Positions 63,001-64,000 of a stretch of 64,000 nucleotides of DNA are shown here, piece by piece. This DNA comes from Bin80 sp026709335 (GTDB lineage: Bacteria > Bacteroidota > Rhodothermia > Rhodothermales > Bin80). The notes beneath the pieces were generated by a model, which searched no databases, had not been told where the DNA came from, and saw only the letters and a list, made by a program, of their open reading frames with translations. Location: the NCBI GenBank assembly GCA_965200825.1, contig OZ241385.1, positions 1,364,001-1,428,000 on the forward strand. The letters run 5' to 3'. Both the position numbers and the translations under genes were made by a program. Positions within the stretch are counted from its first letter, which is position 1. Each line of letters starts with the position of its first letter.

Positions 63001-64000
63001 AGGAGCCTCGGTCGATCAGAAAGTACTGCGAGTGGTGTATCATTCCCCATTGCACCCAAGGGCTCTTTTGCATGTTGGCCCATAGGAGTCATCAGTAGTC
63101 GTAAATCTTCCAGCGTATACCCAAACATCTGCTGCTTGCAAAGCAGAGAGCCTTCCATAGCTTTTGGTTCGGCAGGAGGAAGCGAATCCAGCGTGCGCTG
63201 GTGCTCAGTCAGCCATACCCGATAGGGTGCTCTGGAACTGATGCGTGTTTTGATTTCGTCATCCTCAATAATCCGCTTCTCCTCCAGATCAACAAGGAAC
63301 ATCCGTCCAGGCTTCAGTCGCCCTTTTCGGAGTACATTGGATTCAGAAATTTCCCCGACCCCGGTTTCAGATGCCAATATCACATGTCCGTCTTTGGTGA
63401 TCGTATATCGGGAGGGGCGAAGCCCATTGCGGTCCAGCAATGCTCCAGCATATCTCCCATCGGTAAAGGGCACCGTGGCAGGGCCATCCCAGGGATCCAT
63501 CAAATTGCTGTGATACTGATAAAATGCCCGTTTCCCGTCAGCCATCTCTTCGGCTCGCTCCCACGCTTCTGGCACGAGCATCATCATTGCGTGAGGAAGT
63601 GACCGACCCGTATAGTAGAGCAGCTCCAATGCATTATCCAAGGCCATTGAGTCACTCCCCCCTTCACGAATCACCGGGACGAGCTTTTGGGTATCAGCTC
63701 CAAAGCGCTCACTCCTGAACATCACCTCGCCGGCCTGCATCTGATTGATATTTCCACGAAGCGTATTGATTTCGCCATTGTGACACAAGAAACGGAACGG
63801 CTGTGCTAAGGACCACTGAGGAAATGTATTGGTACTGAAACGGGAATGCACCATTGCGAGGGCGCTCTTGAAACGTGGTGAAGTCAGATCTGGAAAATAA
63901 TCTGTGACCTGCAGTGGCATCAGCATCCCTTTGTAGACCATAGTCGTGGCCGAGAGGCTCGCGAAATAACATTGGTCAAATCCGTTCTCTAGAACACTCT
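60042..64000 (-). CDS. gltB: Glutamate synthase large subunit (5' end outside window)
   Basis: The frame is open to the window edge: codons before the first Met (63941) read ECSLENGFDQCYFASLSATT, matching GltB, so this Met is internal. About 1,319 codons are visible of the ~1,500 expected. The rest of the amidotransferase domain (RFSTNTFPQWSLAQPFRFLC) is followed by the central domain, the FMN barrel (TDGGTGASPKTSIMHAGLPW) and the 3Fe-4S site (CIMMRKCHLNTCPVGIATQ). The glutamine-amide transferase yields glutamate from glutamine and 2-oxoglutarate. The catalytic N-terminal Cys is off the window. Confidence 0.96.
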   Translation of the reverse strand, partial: SVLENGFDQCYFASLSATTMVYKGMLMPLQVTDYFPDLTSPRFKSALAMVHSRFSTNTFPQWSLAQPFRFLCHNGEINTLRGNINQMQAGEVMFRSERFGADTQKLVPVIREGGSDSMALDNALELLYYTGRSLPHAMMMLVPEAWERAEEMADGKRAFYQYHSNLMDPWDGPATVPFTDGRYAGALLDRNGLRPSRYTITKDGHVILASETGVGEISESNVLRKGRLKPGRMFLVDLEEKRIIEDDEIKTRISSRAPYRVWLTEHQRTLDSLPPAEPKAMEGSLLCKQQMFGYTLEDLRLLMTPMGQHAKEPLGAMGNDTPLAVLSDRPRLLYDYFKQLFAQVTNPPLDAIREFMVTSLAMNLGSSGNLFTERARHCAKLRLEQPILTDADLASIQAGIPGVSTLNMCFQPGELAMALEHLQEEAAKAISQGSSLIVLSDREAGENQLPVPALLATGAVHHYLIHKGLRLRCGLIVDSGEPREIHHFAMLIGYGAEAICPYIALSSVRQMVRKGMITELSGPEAEIRYIKSIGYGLLKVMSKMGISTLQSYRGAQIFEALGIGSEVVEKYFCGTASRIGGIDLEIIAKEVMMRHERGYPQKQISGIYPLDVGGHYQWRRGGERHAFSPTAVANLQEAARIKSYSSYKTFSDEINKGAANTLRGLLTFDYSKAESVDLDEVMPWTEIVKLFKTGAMSNGSISSETHESLATAMNMIGGKSNTGEGGEGPERYGRDNPRRSRIKQVASGRFGVTIEYLESADEIQIKIAQGAKPGEGGQLPGTKVYPWIARLRHSTPYVGLISPPPHHDIYSIEDLAQLIHDLKNANFNARISVKLVSEVGVGTVAAGVAKGKADVILISGTDGGTGASPKTSIMHAGLPWELGLSETHQTLVHHGLRSRIVVECDGQMKTGRDVAISALLGADEFGFATAPLVALGCIMMRKCHLNTCPVGIATQDPELRKKFAGQPENVVNYLHFVAEELRGIMAKLGFRTLKEMCGRVDMLKPRRNLTHWKARHLDLSKILVHPKVPDNLKQFSRTEQDHGLDVALDHTLIKLAKSALKSRKQVTADIQIRNTNRTVGTILSHAITQRFREAPLEDDTVTFNCKGSAGQSFAAFACKGVTFNIQGDANDYFGKGLSGAKLIISPPLEATYIPHENITVGNVAFYGATSGEAYIHGGAGERFCVRNSGVQAVVEAVGDHGCEYMTGGRVVVLGETGRNFAAGMSGGIAYVIDATREFRYGRCNMESVELLPVDQEENILELRAMIENHFQYTGSKAALWTLENWEAALSDFVLVMPTEYRKALKRLAEEDTPVAIAA

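Overview
The window looks like chromosomal DNA from a Bacteroidota-type bacterium, most plausibly the Rhodothermota/Rhodothermales branch. The evidence is: two proteins ending in type IX secretion (Por) sorting domains; a DUF6607 protein; TolB-propeller/outer-membrane-barrel fusions; LPS export genes lptB, ostA-like and lptC; and, upstream of btuB, a promoter of the Bacteroidota form TTTG-N22-TACCTTTG. Phylum-level placement is inference from gene content. Nearly every gene is chromosomal housekeeping. There is no CRISPR array, intact transposase or prophage.

Layout. 0-1.7 kb: end of a ROK kinase, a RodZ-like HTH protein, tRNA-Pro(GGG) and a MerR regulator. 1.9-4.8 kb: a solitary Type IIG-like restriction-methylation protein. 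5.2-12.9 kb: an exported CbiX-like protein, CvpA, a run of envelope proteins (PEGA-like, BamB-like propeller, zincin-TolB-barrel fusion) and a phosphoglucose/phosphomannose isomerase. 12.9-18 kb: a cytochrome-c/propeller lipoprotein and a secreted zincin with a type IX tail. 18.1-21.1 kb: polyprenyl synthase, adenylate kinase and small YqjD/YqjE-like membrane proteins. 21.5-25.6 kb: a LuxC/LuxE/redoxin operon and a sodium symporter. 25.7-32.3 kb: ParA, Maf, FolB, a P460-like cytochrome, a PfkB kinase, an HU/SPOR protein, a SIS protein and a ROK protein. 32.4-38.2 kb: exonuclease I, DsbD, rplI-rpsR-rpsF and prfA. 38.6-44.3 kb: a truncated propeller lipoprotein, then a cobalamin locus (riboswitch, BtuB-like receptor, BtuG-like propeller) and a divergent DUF6607 gene. 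44.6-48.5 kb: DAHP synthase, lptB/ostA-like/lptC and tRNA-Gly(GCC). 48.6-52.5 kb: asd, metX and metY behind a SAM-I riboswitch. 53.3-58.5 kb: two very large leucine-rich-repeat ORFs. 58.6-64 kb: gltD and the 3' part of gltB.

Functional themes. The metY-metX-asd block gives homoserine acetylation, sulfhydrylation and the aspartate-semialdehyde step, with methionine feedback through SAM. The riboswitch-btuB-propeller block is a B12 uptake unit in which the likely surface binding protein is delivered by type IX secretion rather than as a lipoprotein. GltBD supplies glutamate.

The strongest anomaly is at 56572-56574. The two LRR ORFs are in the same frame, separated only by one TGA at a position where a Trp is likely, so they look like one ~1,725-codon secreted LRR metalloprotease broken by a single base. 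Other notable points are a 42-bp repeat in three intergenic places (4978, 39229, 44381), a luciferase-free LuxC/LuxE pair, an exported tandem CbiX-like protein, and an out-of-frame 67-bp duplication at the end of cvpA.
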